From: Acidimicrobiales bacterium
GTDB taxonomy: Bacteria > Actinomycetota > Acidimicrobiia > Acidimicrobiales > SHLQ01
NCBI GenBank assembly: GCA_020629635.1
Contig: JAHDCX010000003.1
Coordinates: forward strand, 81,480 to 145,479
Direction of reading: 5' to 3'
DNA length: 64,000 bases
Of this stretch, positions 1 through 8,818 are shown in pieces. Each line of letters begins with the position of its first letter. Within the stretch, counting starts at the first letter, position 1. A program made the position numbers and the translations under genes. The notes below the pieces were generated by a model. That model saw only the letters and a list, made by a program, of their open reading frames with translations, searched no databases and was not told the DNA's origin.

Positions 1-734
1 TACGCCGTCGACAACGCCGGCAACATCGAAGACTGGGCCGACGACCGACCAACCGCCACATTCACGGTCGACCCGGCCACACCGACCGACACCGTCGTCC
101 CCGACTCGGCCATCGACCCGATCGGCACCCCGACCGAAGGCACCGTCACCATCACCGGCACCGCAACCGACGCCGACTCCGGCGTCGCCACCGTCTTCGC
201 CCGCATCCGCCGATTGTCGGACAACACGTACTGGGACGGCGCAACCTGGACGACCGACAAGAACACCTGGATCCCCACGACGGGAACCACCACCTGGTCA
301 ATCGACGTGCCCCTCACCCCCGGCGACTACCGGATCAACACCTACGCCGTCGACAACGCCGGCAACATCGAAGACTGGGCCGACGACCGACCAACCGTGA
401 ACTTCTCCGTGGACCCTGCGACTCCGGCCGACACCGTCGTCCCAGAGTCGTTCATCGACCCGATCGGCTCGCCAGCCGCCGGACTCGTCACCTTCACCGG
501 TACGGCTACCGATGACGACTCCGGTGTCGCCACGGTCTTCGTCCGCATCCGAGACCTCGCCACCAACACCTATTGGGACGGCGCAACCTGGACGACGGAC
601 AAGGTGTGGATCCCGGCCACCGGAACCACCACCTGGTCGATCGATGCACCGCTCAGTGCCGGCGATCACCGGATCAACGTCTACGCCGTCGACAACGCCG
701 GCAACATCGAAGACTGGGGCGATGGGCGACCGAC
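1..734 (+). repeat. tandem 342/339-nt coding repeats
   Basis: The string starting TACGCCGTCGACAACGCC occurs at 1, 343 and 682, giving unit lengths of 342 and 339 nt. Long stretches of the copies are identical at DNA level, not just in protein. The array continues beyond the left edge, so its copy number cannot be counted. Such arrays commonly change length by recombination and are prone to collapse in short-read assembly. Confidence 0.85.
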
Positions 735-756
735 CGTCACCTTCACGGTGAACTGA
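1..756 (+). CDS. Ig-like repeat surface/secreted protein, 3' end only
   Basis: The frame is open at the left edge, so the start and any signal peptide lie outside the window; 251 residues are visible. They consist of about two and a half copies of a 113-114-residue unit. Each unit starts near DTVVP and contains GTATDxDSGVATVF, NTYWDGATWTTDK, TTTWSID and YAVDNAGNIEDW. The TGTATDDDSG stretch is typical of bacterial Ig-like domains of large extracellular or adhesin-like proteins. The protein ends in TFTVN with no LPxTG/LAxTG anchor, so it is probably secreted or held by an N-terminal region not seen here. Its last 14 bases overlap the 3' end of the converging flippase gene. Exact function unknown. 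Confidence 0.75.
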   Translation, partial: YAVDNAGNIEDWADDRPTATFTVDPATPTDTVVPDSAIDPIGTPTEGTVTITGTATDADSGVATVFARIRRLSDNTYWDGATWTTDKNTWIPTTGTTTWSIDVPLTPGDYRINTYAVDNAGNIEDWADDRPTVNFSVDPATPADTVVPESFIDPIGSPAAGLVTFTGTATDDDSGVATVFVRIRDLATNTYWDGATWTTDKVWIPATGTTTWSIDAPLSAGDHRINVYAVDNAGNIEDWGDGRPTVTFTVN

Positions 757-2029
757 CCGGCACCTGCAGCCGTCTCGCCGAGGAGGCGAACAACACGAGC
801 AGGGCGATGTCTGCCGCGTAGGTGCTGATCGCCGCGCCCTTCCAACCCAGAGTTGGGATGAGAAGCAGGTTGAGCACGATGTTGAACACGCCGGCGACGA
901 TCGTCCAGCGCGAACGCGTGGCGTGCGCCCCGAGCCCGCTCAGCACGTCTCCGGCGAGCGACTGGGCGATGCGGATCACCGGAAAGCCAGCCATCGCCAC
1001 GATCACCCACCGAACCCCCTCGAAGCCATCGTCGAGCAGCCACTCGAGGATCGGTCCGATCACGAGCAATCCCGCGGCAGCCACCAGCCCATAGAGCCCC
1101 AGCGGCTTCAGGAGACGTCGCGCCATCGCCTGCGCTCGTCCTTCGCCACGGGCACCGGCCCGGAAGAAGTCCGGGTAGACGGTCTCGAGGACCGCCTGCG
1201 CAGGCATCATCGCGTTGAAGACCACTCGGGCGCCAAGGCTGTAGATGCCCGCCTGCGCATCGAGCCCGGCGCGTAACAACAGCGTCTGGTCGATGCGTGT
1301 CGAGACCACGAGCGAGGTCTGACCAACGGCGATCGAAAGCCCCCGACGGAGTTCGCCAATCGTCGCCGGGATCGAGAGCGAGGGCCGGCCGACGACACCT
1401 GCCGCCAACGTCGAGCCAACCAGCATCACCGCTGCTCCCGCGATCAGGAAGCGTCGCCCAAGATCGTCAAGGTCGACCAGCGGCCAGACGAGCACCGAAG
1501 CGACGCTCGCGAGCCGGATCGCCGTACAGACGACGGCCACGATTGCTGCTCGACGGAACCGTTTCGTGGCGTGGAGCAGCCGCATCGCGGTGTCCATGCC
1601 GGCGACGTGCAAGAACTCCCCCAGCGAGAGCGTGACCACCAGGGTGAGGCCGATACTCGGGAGCAGGACGGGACGCAGCGCGAGCATCGCGGCAAGACCG
1701 ACGAGTGTGGCCACGCCAATCGTCCCGAGCGCTCGTCCGTAGGCGCTCCGCCCACAGTCGGGGTCTCGGGCCAACGCCTCGAGCATCAGCTCGCTTGCGC
1801 CGAGCCGAGCGACGCCACCAAGAATCGCCACGAGCGCAGAGACGCCGGCGAATCGGCCGAACTGCTCGACCTCGAGCGTCAACGACAGCAGCGCAATGAG
1901 TGTGAGCGCGCCGCCGGCGATGGCCGCTCGCGACACGAGACCCCATCGACTGTTCCGCAGCTGTGATCCGACCGACGGATCCTCTCCGTCGACCTCGTCG
2001 GCTGCGTCCGGAGCGTCGGTCAGACTCAC
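743..2029 (-). CDS. Polysaccharide flippase (Wzx/MATE-like)
   Basis: A 428-aa multi-pass membrane protein with about 12 hydrophobic segments beginning near residue 30, after a charged acidic N-terminus, and with the scattered glycines, prolines and arginines typical of the oligosaccharide flippase superfamily. Its expected role is to turn lipid-linked glycan repeat units across the cytoplasmic membrane. The GTG start at 2029 overlaps the stop of the upstream GT4 gene by 4 nt. It is the last gene of a four-gene leftward operon (Wzz-like, Wzy/WaaL-like, GT4, flippase), and this setting supports the call. The substrate cannot be read from sequence. A second flippase lies at 13649-14980. Confidence 0.8.
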   Translation of the reverse strand: MSLTDAPDAADEVDGEDPSVGSQLRNSRWGLVSRAAIAGGALTLIALLSLTLEVEQFGRFAGVSALVAILGGVARLGASELMLEALARDPDCGRSAYGRALGTIGVATLVGLAAMLALRPVLLPSIGLTLVVTLSLGEFLHVAGMDTAMRLLHATKRFRRAAIVAVVCTAIRLASVASVLVWPLVDLDDLGRRFLIAGAAVMLVGSTLAAGVVGRPSLSIPATIGELRRGLSIAVGQTSLVVSTRIDQTLLLRAGLDAQAGIYSLGARVVFNAMMPAQAVLETVYPDFFRAGARGEGRAQAMARRLLKPLGLYGLVAAAGLLVIGPILEWLLDDGFEGVRWVIVAMAGFPVIRIAQSLAGDVLSGLGAHATRSRWTIVAGVFNIVLNLLLIPTLGWKGAAISTYAADIALLVLFASSARRLQVPVSSP

Positions 2030-3117
2030 GCGGCGGCGCCCAACGACCGCCCGTCTGGCCCGGATTCCGAATGGGGCTCGGCGGTGAGCTCATCAAGGAT
2101 CGCGTGCAACGCAGCGGCGCCCGCCTCCTCGGAGAGGTGCTCGAGCGCATACGCCCGCGCGTTGCGGCCCAGGCGGGCGCACTCCTCGGGGTCGTTCCAG
2201 AGTCGTTCGATGGCGTCGCGAAGTGCGGCCTGATCGTTCGGCGGCACGAGAATCCCGGTTTCACCGTCGATCACGTAGTCGCTCATCGTGTAACAGTCCG
2301 ACACGATCAGGGCGCACCCCATGTACATCGCCTCGACCACGGTGACGTATCCGGCGGCGCAGACACCCGGCTTCGGGAGGAGGGGCACGACGTTGATGCG
2401 AGCCCGTTGGGCGAGCTGGTGGCATTCGAGTTTGCCGATCTCGAACGGTGTCTCGACCGCTTCTGGCACGTCGATGCCGTCGAGGGCGTTGCGACTTGCG
2501 GCGACCGTTGCCGGAATTCCGAGCTCCTCGAGGGCGCCAAAGAAGCTCGGGAAGTCCCGGTGCGCGGAGCCGAGCGCGGCGACGAAAGGCTCGGCCGGCT
2601 CCTCGTCGCCGACCCAGTCAAGGATCGACGCTTCGTCGGTCGTGTACGGGACGAACACAAACCGCTCCTCCGGAAAGCGCAGCCACTCTCGATAGAAGTC
2701 CATCTCGCCACGCGAATGGACCACGAACCGATCCACATGGCGCAGAGTCAGTCGGGCCATCGCACTCTTCACCGGGTGGATCTCGGTGTTCGGAATGCTG
2801 AACATCCACGCAACGATCGGCTTCTTCGTGAGGCGGAGCAGCTTCTGCAGACCCGCAACGGCGGGGAGCTGCGGAAACAGGGTGATGATGCCGTCGACAT
2901 CGCTCCGAAGGGCCTGCCGAGCATGCTTCCAATGCAGGACCCATTCGTTCGGCGGCGTGAACTTCGTGCGCCGCTGATGCCAGCTGGTGATGGGTGTGTC
3001 GCGGGCGATGAGCCGAACGCGATGGCGCGCGTTGGAGGCTTTGCCACCCAACCACTCGTCTCGTTCGACGTTCTCGCTCGAGAAATATCCCGCGATGACC
3101 GCCCAGTTCGTCGTCAT
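2026..3117 (-). CDS. Glycosyltransferase, GT4-like (GT-B fold)
   Basis: 363 aa. The C-terminal half has the GT-B donor-site signature: PGVCAAGYVTVVEAMYMGC (about residues 253-271), followed by DYVIDGETGILVPPND and the helix RNARAYALEHLS. The N-terminal half is less conserved but has the acceptor-domain pattern (FVVHSRGEMDFYR, then FVFVPYTTDEASI). It is expected to add a sugar from a nucleotide donor to the growing lipid-linked glycan on the cytoplasmic face. The ATG at 3117 overlaps the stop of the upstream polymerase gene by 4 nt (ATGA), which suggests translational coupling. Sugar and linkage specificity are not predictable here. Confidence 0.8.
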   Translation of the reverse strand: MTTNWAVIAGYFSSENVERDEWLGGKASNARHRVRLIARDTPITSWHQRRTKFTPPNEWVLHWKHARQALRSDVDGIITLFPQLPAVAGLQKLLRLTKKPIVAWMFSIPNTEIHPVKSAMARLTLRHVDRFVVHSRGEMDFYREWLRFPEERFVFVPYTTDEASILDWVGDEEPAEPFVAALGSAHRDFPSFFGALEELGIPATVAASRNALDGIDVPEAVETPFEIGKLECHQLAQRARINVVPLLPKPGVCAAGYVTVVEAMYMGCALIVSDCYTMSDYVIDGETGILVPPNDQAALRDAIERLWNDPEECARLGRNARAYALEHLSEEAGAAALHAILDELTAEPHSESGPDGRSLGAAA

Positions 3118-4403
3118 GATGTCTCCCGCTCACGGCTCGAAGAGCCCGTTGTCGAAATGAGTTCGAGCGTGTCTTGTTCGCCGTCGCCGCTGCTCCATGC
3201 CTGGACATCCACGACGCTACCGCGGCGCGTGCCGTCCGAGACGGCCACGCCGACCGAGCCGAGTGTGGCGGCGGCGATGACGAGAAAGATGTTCGGCTCG
3301 GCCGAGAAGACCGGTTCGGAGATGCCGAAGATCGCGAGACACAGCACGATTGCGTCTCGGTCCCACAAACGTACGTGGCGGGTACGGATCAGGTAGCCGA
3401 CGAAGGCGAACGTCACGAGCAACATCGACGGCACTCCACCGATCAGCCCAAGCTGCAGCCAGAGGTTGTGGGCGTGGTTGATCTCGAAGGTGCCGAGAAC
3501 GTCGTCGGGTTTGATCTCGGCGAAGAGTTCGGTGGTGCTCCCGGGGCCGTATCCCACGATCGGGTTCTCGACGATCGCCGGTACGGCGATGTTCCAGATC
3601 TCGGTACGGCCCGTCAGCGTGGCGAGCTCGGCCGCGTCACCGGAGCGCGACAACGACTCGCCCGTGCCGAACACCGAGGTTTGTGTGAACAAGATGATGG
3701 CCGTGACCATGAATCCGAATGCGCCCGAAAGCGCCCCCTTCGGCCACACATCACCCAGGAGGACGAAACATCCAAGCATCGCCGCGGCCAGCGCCGTCCG
3801 CGAGTCGGACAAGTAGAGAAGCGCGAAGGCTGAGAGCCACAGGGGCGCCGCCCAGTTGCGCCCGAGCAGCAACTGGCGGGCGAAGATCACGACGGCAAGC
3901 GACATCGCCCCGCCGAACGCATTCGGATGACCCATGATCCCCTGCGTACGGAGAAAGCCGCCCTGACCAACCGCCACCAGAAGCAGGCTTGCAACCGTCA
4001 CGACGGCGAGCACCACCGTGAGGATGCCCCGAGCATTTGGCCACCCACGTCGTGCGATCAGCAATCCCACTCCGACACAAGCCACGAACCCCATTGACAG
4101 GACCACACTGACGGCAGGTTTCCGCGCGAACAGCGCCGCGATCAGCTGCCAGGCGCAGAACAGGCCAAGCCAACGTGCCGGCGTGAGCACAAGCCGTTCC
4201 AGCCCGCCGCGGCCGAGGGCCACGATGCCGATACCCGCACAGAATGTCGGGAGCTGCAGGACCCATCGGATCCAATCGTTTGCCGGCGACCGCTCCGGAG
4301 CGCCGGGCAGTTGGTAGGGCTCAACGCTCAGCAGAATGCCAAGGGCGATGAGCACGATCGCGAGCCATGGGATGTCGGTCACCCCGACTCGACGCAGAAT
4401 CAC
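3114..4403 (-). CDS. O-antigen polymerase/ligase family membrane protein (Wzy/WaaL-like)
   Basis: 429 aa, with about 10-12 transmembrane segments and one long extracytoplasmic loop. The loop contains NPIVGYGPGS and then EINHAHNLWLQLGLIGG, the AHNxxLQ-type signature of the Wzy_C (O-antigen ligase) family. The protein would polymerise repeat units or transfer the glycan to an acceptor outside the membrane. The GTG start at 4403 overlaps the upstream Wzz-like gene by 4 nt. The pairing flippase-GT-polymerase-chain-length protein is the normal Wzy-pathway gene set. Polymerase and ligase cannot be told apart from sequence alone. The tail after about residue 380 is hydrophilic. Confidence 0.8.
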   Translation of the reverse strand: MILRRVGVTDIPWLAIVLIALGILLSVEPYQLPGAPERSPANDWIRWVLQLPTFCAGIGIVALGRGGLERLVLTPARWLGLFCAWQLIAALFARKPAVSVVLSMGFVACVGVGLLIARRGWPNARGILTVVLAVVTVASLLLVAVGQGGFLRTQGIMGHPNAFGGAMSLAVVIFARQLLLGRNWAAPLWLSAFALLYLSDSRTALAAAMLGCFVLLGDVWPKGALSGAFGFMVTAIILFTQTSVFGTGESLSRSGDAAELATLTGRTEIWNIAVPAIVENPIVGYGPGSTTELFAEIKPDDVLGTFEINHAHNLWLQLGLIGGVPSMLLVTFAFVGYLIRTRHVRLWDRDAIVLCLAIFGISEPVFSAEPNIFLVIAAATLGSVGVAVSDGTRRGSVVDVQAWSSGDGEQDTLELISTTGSSSRERETS

Positions 4404-5728
4404 GCTGCTTTCGCCTCAGAACGTTTGGCCTTCGGGCCAGGTCGGGAGGCGTTGACCGCCGTTGGACGGCTTGGCGTCGTTGCGCTGGTCGACTTCGCCG
4501 CGAGAGCCACAACGGACGGGGCCACGCCCAGCGCCGTGAGGTCGACCGCCAGATCTCGGACCGTGTGCAGCGCCACCTGTCCGGTCGGGACCACGATGCC
4601 GACCCGGTCGGCCTCGAGGAGGGATTCGAGATGCCGGATCGACGACATGTCGACAAACGCGCAGTGCGCCTGCTTTGCGTCGACAATCTCGCGCAGCCGT
4701 GCGATCGCGGGACCGTCCGCCAGGCTGACCACCGCCGCACGCTCGCCATCGTCGAGCCCGGCAGTCAGCATCAGTTCGACGACCTCGAGTGGATCGACCC
4801 CACCGTCGGTGGACGACGCCCGCGCGTCGACGATCGGCGCGTCGGGCCAGGCAACGCCGAGCTGGTCGAGCGACCGAGCCTTACCGAATCGACGTTCGAG
4901 GAACGGAACGACGAGCAGGGACAACAAGAAGAACAGGATGGCGAACACGGGGCGGAGATCGCGCTCGCTCGTACCGTCGACCGACGGCAGGTTGCTGATC
5001 TCGATCGGGGCGCCAACCCGTTCTCCGTCGATCTCGACCTGGGCGAGCTGCGTGATCAGCGTGGTCTCGAATCCAATCGCCGCGTCGCGGCGGCGCTGCA
5101 CGGCTCGACGTTCGTTGTCGATGTCGGTGGCCTGTCCGAGCAGGGCGGGCGCAGCGGCGTCCTCCGCGACGACGATCGCCTCCTGGACCGAGACCCACTG
5201 CGCGTTCAAGTCGGCAAGCTCCGTGTCGTAGCCGGCGACCACCGCCTCTTGTTCGGCGATCTCGATCCGGAGATCCGCGGCGTCGTCGAGGTACCCCTGG
5301 CGTTGCGTCGCCAGATTTGCGTCGACGAGAAGTTCGCCGAGCGCCGAGGCAAAGGCCTGCGCGTCTCCCTGGCTTCCCTGCACGTCGACCGCGATGACGA
5401 GCGTCGAGTTCTGGACGTTCGTGCTCGTCACCTCGACCGAGTTGGCCACCACACCCGATCGTTCGGAGGCAAGCGCCGACAGATCCTGCGTCTCGATCAG
5501 CCCCTCCTGCCGGGCAAGTACCGCATCGAAGAAGGGCCATCGAACCTCGTTGGTGAGCCCAACAACGAAGCTCGCTTGGGTCGACCGAGACTCCTCGGCA
5601 GAGCCGGCGGGAACGAGCGTTCCGACCGCGAATCCGAGAACGAGTGCAGCCACGGGCACCCACGCCCACCGTACGTATGCCCACAACGCCATGCGGGCGC
5701 TGCGCGCGTCAATCGTGTTCTTTTCCAC
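4400..5728 (-). CDS. Wzz-like chain-length protein with degenerate BY-kinase-like domain
   Basis: 442 aa. There is one membrane helix near residues 18-42 and a second near 272-292, with a mostly helical extracytoplasmic region between them that looks coiled-coil-forming. This is the layout of polysaccharide co-polymerases (Wzz/CapA-like). After the second helix comes a cytosolic domain of about 120 residues whose pattern (AAVVSLADGPAIARLREIV, then GIVVPTGQVALHTVRDLAV and GVAPSVVALAAKS) resembles the Rossmann-like fold of bacterial tyrosine kinases, but no Walker A lysine loop is present. It is the first gene of the leftward operon, with a GTG start at 5728, and probably controls chain length. 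The kinase-like reading is inference. Confidence 0.7.
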   Translation of the reverse strand: MEKNTIDARSARMALWAYVRWAWVPVAALVLGFAVGTLVPAGSAEESRSTQASFVVGLTNEVRWPFFDAVLARQEGLIETQDLSALASERSGVVANSVEVTSTNVQNSTLVIAVDVQGSQGDAQAFASALGELLVDANLATQRQGYLDDAADLRIEIAEQEAVVAGYDTELADLNAQWVSVQEAIVVAEDAAAPALLGQATDIDNERRAVQRRRDAAIGFETTLITQLAQVEIDGERVGAPIEISNLPSVDGTSERDLRPVFAILFFLLSLLVVPFLERRFGKARSLDQLGVAWPDAPIVDARASSTDGGVDPLEVVELMLTAGLDDGERAAVVSLADGPAIARLREIVDAKQAHCAFVDMSSIRHLESLLEADRVGIVVPTGQVALHTVRDLAVDLTALGVAPSVVALAAKSTSATTPSRPTAVNASRPGPKAKRSEAKAA

Positions 5729-5878
5729 GTCACCTGAATCGGCTGATTCGGCGGCGTCCTTAGCGTGACTCGCGCCCCCATTTCGGGCTCAGGTCTGCGC
5801 CAAATGGACCGATTGAGAAGGGCGCCGGTTTCCGCCGCAGCGCAGGCGGGTGTCCGCGCAACTCCCCGAAGGACTCAG

Positions 5879-6805
5879 ATGGCAGAGCACGCCCCGATCG
5901 CGGTGGTGATTCCGTGCTACAACGCAGCCGCGACGATCGAGTCCACCATCGCGTCCGTGCAGGCGCAGACCGCTCGGGAGTTCGAGCTCGTCGTCGTCGA
6001 CGACGGGTCGTCCGACGACTCCGCGGCCATCGTGGAATCGATCGCTCAGACCGAACCTCGCCTTCGACTCCTCCGACAATCCAACGGTGGGGTCTCCGCT
6101 GCACGAAACACCGGCATCGCAGCGACAACCGCCCCACTCCTCGCCTTCCTCGACGCAGACGACACGTGGTACCCCGAGTTCCTCTCGACCATGGCGTCAC
6201 AACTCGACCTCCGCCCCGACGTGGGGGTGCAGTGGTGCAGGGCCGAAATTCGCAGCCCTGATGCACGACCCACTGGCGTGATTTCATCGAGCCCTTCGGG
6301 CACACCATCACTGGGAGAACTGATTCTCGGCAATCCCGCCACGACGTGTTCGACGTTGATGGTCCGTCGAGCGGTCTTCGATGATGTCGGGCTCTTCGAC
6401 ACCGAACTCCGGGCCTGCGAGGACCAGCACTGGATGATCCTCGCCCACCTCAGCGATTGGCGCCTCCGCGGCGTCGACGACGTGCTCGTCGCCTACCGCA
6501 CCTCTCCGGACGGCCTTTCTGCGAACCTCGAGAACATGCTCGAATCATGGGAGGCGATGATCGACCGCATCGGCCCCGAGCGGCTTGGAGCCGACCTCGA
6601 AACGGCGCGCGCCGAACACCTCTACTACCTCGCCCGCCGGTCCCTCCGTCTCGGCCGCGGGCCGAGCACCACCCTCAGCTACCTTCGTCAATCCTTTGCG
6701 TCCGACCCGGCAGTACCCTTGAAGAAGGCGGCAAGTGCACCAGTCGCCGTTCTCCGTCGGGTGGCGCAGCGTTCGTCATCAACCGAGTTGGAGGTTGCCG
6801 CATGA
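5879..6805 (+). CDS. Glycosyltransferase family 2
   Basis: 308 aa, GT-A fold. The N-terminus has the family hallmark IAVVIPCYNAAATIESTI. VVVDDGSSDDS follows near residue 40, then SNGGVSAARNTGI, the metal-binding FLDADDTW and the later acceptor-side ACEDQHWM. The ATG at 5879 was chosen because AAGGA precedes it at a good distance and the domain begins five residues later; an upstream in-frame ATG at 5765 would add 38 unconserved residues. It is the first gene of a rightward trio (GT2, GT2, sulfotransferase) joined by ATGA overlaps, divergent from the Wzz-like operon with about 150 bp between them. Sugar specificity unknown. Confidence 0.85.
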   Translation: MAEHAPIAVVIPCYNAAATIESTIASVQAQTAREFELVVVDDGSSDDSAAIVESIAQTEPRLRLLRQSNGGVSAARNTGIAATTAPLLAFLDADDTWYPEFLSTMASQLDLRPDVGVQWCRAEIRSPDARPTGVISSSPSGTPSLGELILGNPATTCSTLMVRRAVFDDVGLFDTELRACEDQHWMILAHLSDWRLRGVDDVLVAYRTSPDGLSANLENMLESWEAMIDRIGPERLGADLETARAEHLYYLARRSLRLGRGPSTTLSYLRQSFASDPAVPLKKAASAPVAVLRRVAQRSSSTELEVAA

Positions 6806-7842
6806 CCTCGAGTCCCCGTGCAAGCGTCGTGATGCCCGTCTATGGAGCCGAGCGATGGGTCGGCGCAGCTGTCGAGTCCGTCCTTGCTCAGGACATGACC
6901 GACTTCGAGCTGATCATCGTCGACGACGAAGGTCCACGCGAGTCGATCGCCATCTGCGAAAGCTACGACGACGAGCGCATCCGCATCATCGCCCAGAAGA
7001 ACCGAGGACTCCCGGGCGCTCGCAACACCGGAATCCGCAACGCGGTTGCGCCGATCATCGGTTTCATCGACGCCGACGACATCTGGCGCCCCGACAAGCT
7101 CCGCCGCCAGTTCGACCTGCTCGAAGCCCGCCCCGACGTCGGCATCACCTACAGCGGTTCGAGAATGATCGACGAGGAGGGCGAGCCGCTCGGGCCGACC
7201 ATGGAGCCGAAGTTGGACGACGTGACGGTGCGTGACGTGTTCTGCCGCAACCCGATCGGAAACGGGTCGACAGCGATTCTGCGCCGCGCCGTGCTCGACG
7301 AGATCGGCTACGACTCCGACCGCAACGGCGAGACCGAGACCCACTACTTCGATGAATCCTTCCGATTCGCCGAAGACGTCGAGTGTTGGACTCGAATCGC
7401 GGCGACCACCAACTGGGGATTCGCGGGCGTCGGTGATCTGCTCACCGACTACCGGCTGACGACGGGCAGTCTCTCGTCGAGCACCGACAGCCACTACGAA
7501 CATTGGCTTCGCCACTACGCGAAGGTCGCCGAGTACGCACCCGAGCTCGCAGAAGCACACGGCGAAGCCGCACGGGGATACCAACAGCGTTTCTACGCAC
7601 GGCGAGAACTCCGCGATGGCCGCCCACGCGAGGCAGCCCGATGGTTTGCCTCGTCGATGAAGGTCTACCCGAAGATGCTGACCGAAGAACCCAGCCGAAC
7701 ATTGGTGACGGGTGCGGCGGTCGCCGCCGGAAACGTTCTGCCGGCGTCGGTGATGGAGAAGGTTCTCGACAAGGCGATGCGCGGTGGCGGTGCTTCGTCC
7801 GCCACCACCCCCACTGACACCACCATGGAGAATGCGGCATGA
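6802..7842 (+). CDS. Glycosyltransferase family 2
   Basis: 346 aa, GT-A fold: ASVVMPVYGAERWVGAAVES at the N-terminus, LIIVDDEGPRES, NRGLPGARNTGIRN, then FIDADDIWRPDKL as the DxD region, and EDVECWTRIA further on. The ATG at 6802 overlaps the preceding stop (ATGA); the upstream extension of the same frame is a shadow of the previous GT2. It has the same domain arrangement as its left neighbour but diverged sequence, so the two probably add different sugars to the same repeat unit. Its own stop overlaps the start of the sulfotransferase gene. Confidence 0.85.
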   Translation: MTSSPRASVVMPVYGAERWVGAAVESVLAQDMTDFELIIVDDEGPRESIAICESYDDERIRIIAQKNRGLPGARNTGIRNAVAPIIGFIDADDIWRPDKLRRQFDLLEARPDVGITYSGSRMIDEEGEPLGPTMEPKLDDVTVRDVFCRNPIGNGSTAILRRAVLDEIGYDSDRNGETETHYFDESFRFAEDVECWTRIAATTNWGFAGVGDLLTDYRLTTGSLSSSTDSHYEHWLRHYAKVAEYAPELAEAHGEAARGYQQRFYARRELRDGRPREAARWFASSMKVYPKMLTEEPSRTLVTGAAVAAGNVLPASVMEKVLDKAMRGGGASSATTPTDTTMENAA

Positions 7843-8783
7843 GTCTGCCCAACCGCCACCTGTTGATCATCGGCTCCGCGAAGTCCGGAACGTCGTCGCT
7901 GTATCGATGGCTCGCCGATCATCCCGACGTCTGCGGGTCGAACGTGAAGGAGACCTACTTCTTCGCGCCGAACTTCCACAAGGATGCGGCACATGGCCCC
8001 GACGAGCCGATCGACGTGTTTGCGCAGTACTTCGATCACGCCACGTCGGACGATCAGCTGCGGATCGAAGCCACGCCGTTCACGATGTACGACGCGACCT
8101 CCGCAGAACGCATCAGCGACGGTTTCGAGGACGTCCGGGTCCTCGCCCTCGTTCGCGACCCGGTCACCCGCTTCGTCAGCGACTACCGATTCTTGAAACA
8201 GCGCGAGAGTCTCCCGACCCCTGACGCGTCGGCGCGAGAGTTCTTCGAGTCGATGGCCTCACTCGAGGACCCCAAGACGAACACGCTCGGCATCGGCCGG
8301 TACGAGACCTTCTTGCAACCCTTCGCCGAACGCCTCGGCCGCAACCGCGTCGAGGTCATGTTCTTCGAGGAGCTCCGGGACGACCAGGTCGGGGAGATGG
8401 AAGCGCTCGCCAGCCGCCACGGGCTCGAAGCCGGCTTCTACGCCGACTATGGATTCGAGGTGATGAATCGCACCATCGCGGTCTCCAACCCCCGGATCAA
8501 CGCCCTGCGGATGCGTTTGGAGAAGCCCGTTCGGGCGGCTCGCAACGCCGTGCGGAGCAACGAAAAGCTCCACGCGGCCTTCGAACGGGCCGTCGACGCG
8601 GGTCGGCATCGCATGGAGGAGTGGAGCAGCTCGCCCGACGCTGAGCCCGAGCCCATCCCCGAAGACGTGCTCACCTCACTGGCCGAGTGGTACGCGCCGC
8701 ACAACCGCGCGCTCGCCGAGTTCTGCGGACGCCCGCTGCCGACGAGCTGGAAGCTCGCCGGCGAAGCCGCCGAGGTCACCTGA
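7839..8783 (+). CDS. Sulfotransferase (PAPS-dependent)
   Basis: 314 aa. GSAKSGTSSLYRWLADHP near residue 12 is the 5'-phosphosulfate-binding loop, and VLALVRDPVTRFVSDYRF near residue 100 is the 3'-phosphate-binding region. A C-terminal RPLPTSWKL resembles the terminal motif of bacterial carbohydrate/heparan-type sulfotransferases. It would transfer sulfate from PAPS to a hydroxyl of a glycan precursor. It is translationally coupled to two GT2 genes, which argues for a carbohydrate acceptor. Together with the second sulfotransferase at 22809 it suggests a sulfated polysaccharide. The exact acceptor is unknown. Confidence 0.85.
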   Translation: MSLPNRHLLIIGSAKSGTSSLYRWLADHPDVCGSNVKETYFFAPNFHKDAAHGPDEPIDVFAQYFDHATSDDQLRIEATPFTMYDATSAERISDGFEDVRVLALVRDPVTRFVSDYRFLKQRESLPTPDASAREFFESMASLEDPKTNTLGIGRYETFLQPFAERLGRNRVEVMFFEELRDDQVGEMEALASRHGLEAGFYADYGFEVMNRTIAVSNPRINALRMRLEKPVRAARNAVRSNEKLHAAFERAVDAGRHRMEEWSSSPDAEPEPIPEDVLTSLAEWYAPHNRALAEFCGRPLPTSWKLAGEAAEVT

Positions 8784-8791
8784 CCGGTCGC

Positions 8792-8811
8792 GTTGGGGTC
8801 AGACACCCAAC
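8792..8811. repeat. GGGGTCAGACACC palindrome (REP-like), site 1
   Basis: GTTGGG (8792-8797) and CCCAAC (8806-8811) form a 6-bp stem around a loop containing GTCAGACA. The element sits in the 35-bp gap between the ends of the sulfotransferase and the converging FG-GAP/RTX gene, so it could terminate both transcripts, although no T-run follows. The core is shared with sites at 49198 and 54933. Confidence 0.65.
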
Positions 8812-8818
8812 ACGCTGG

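Noticed and set aside
1963-3396. 477-codon plus-strand open frame
   Set aside because: Antisense to the GT4 and polymerase genes of the leftward operon; no recognisable motif.
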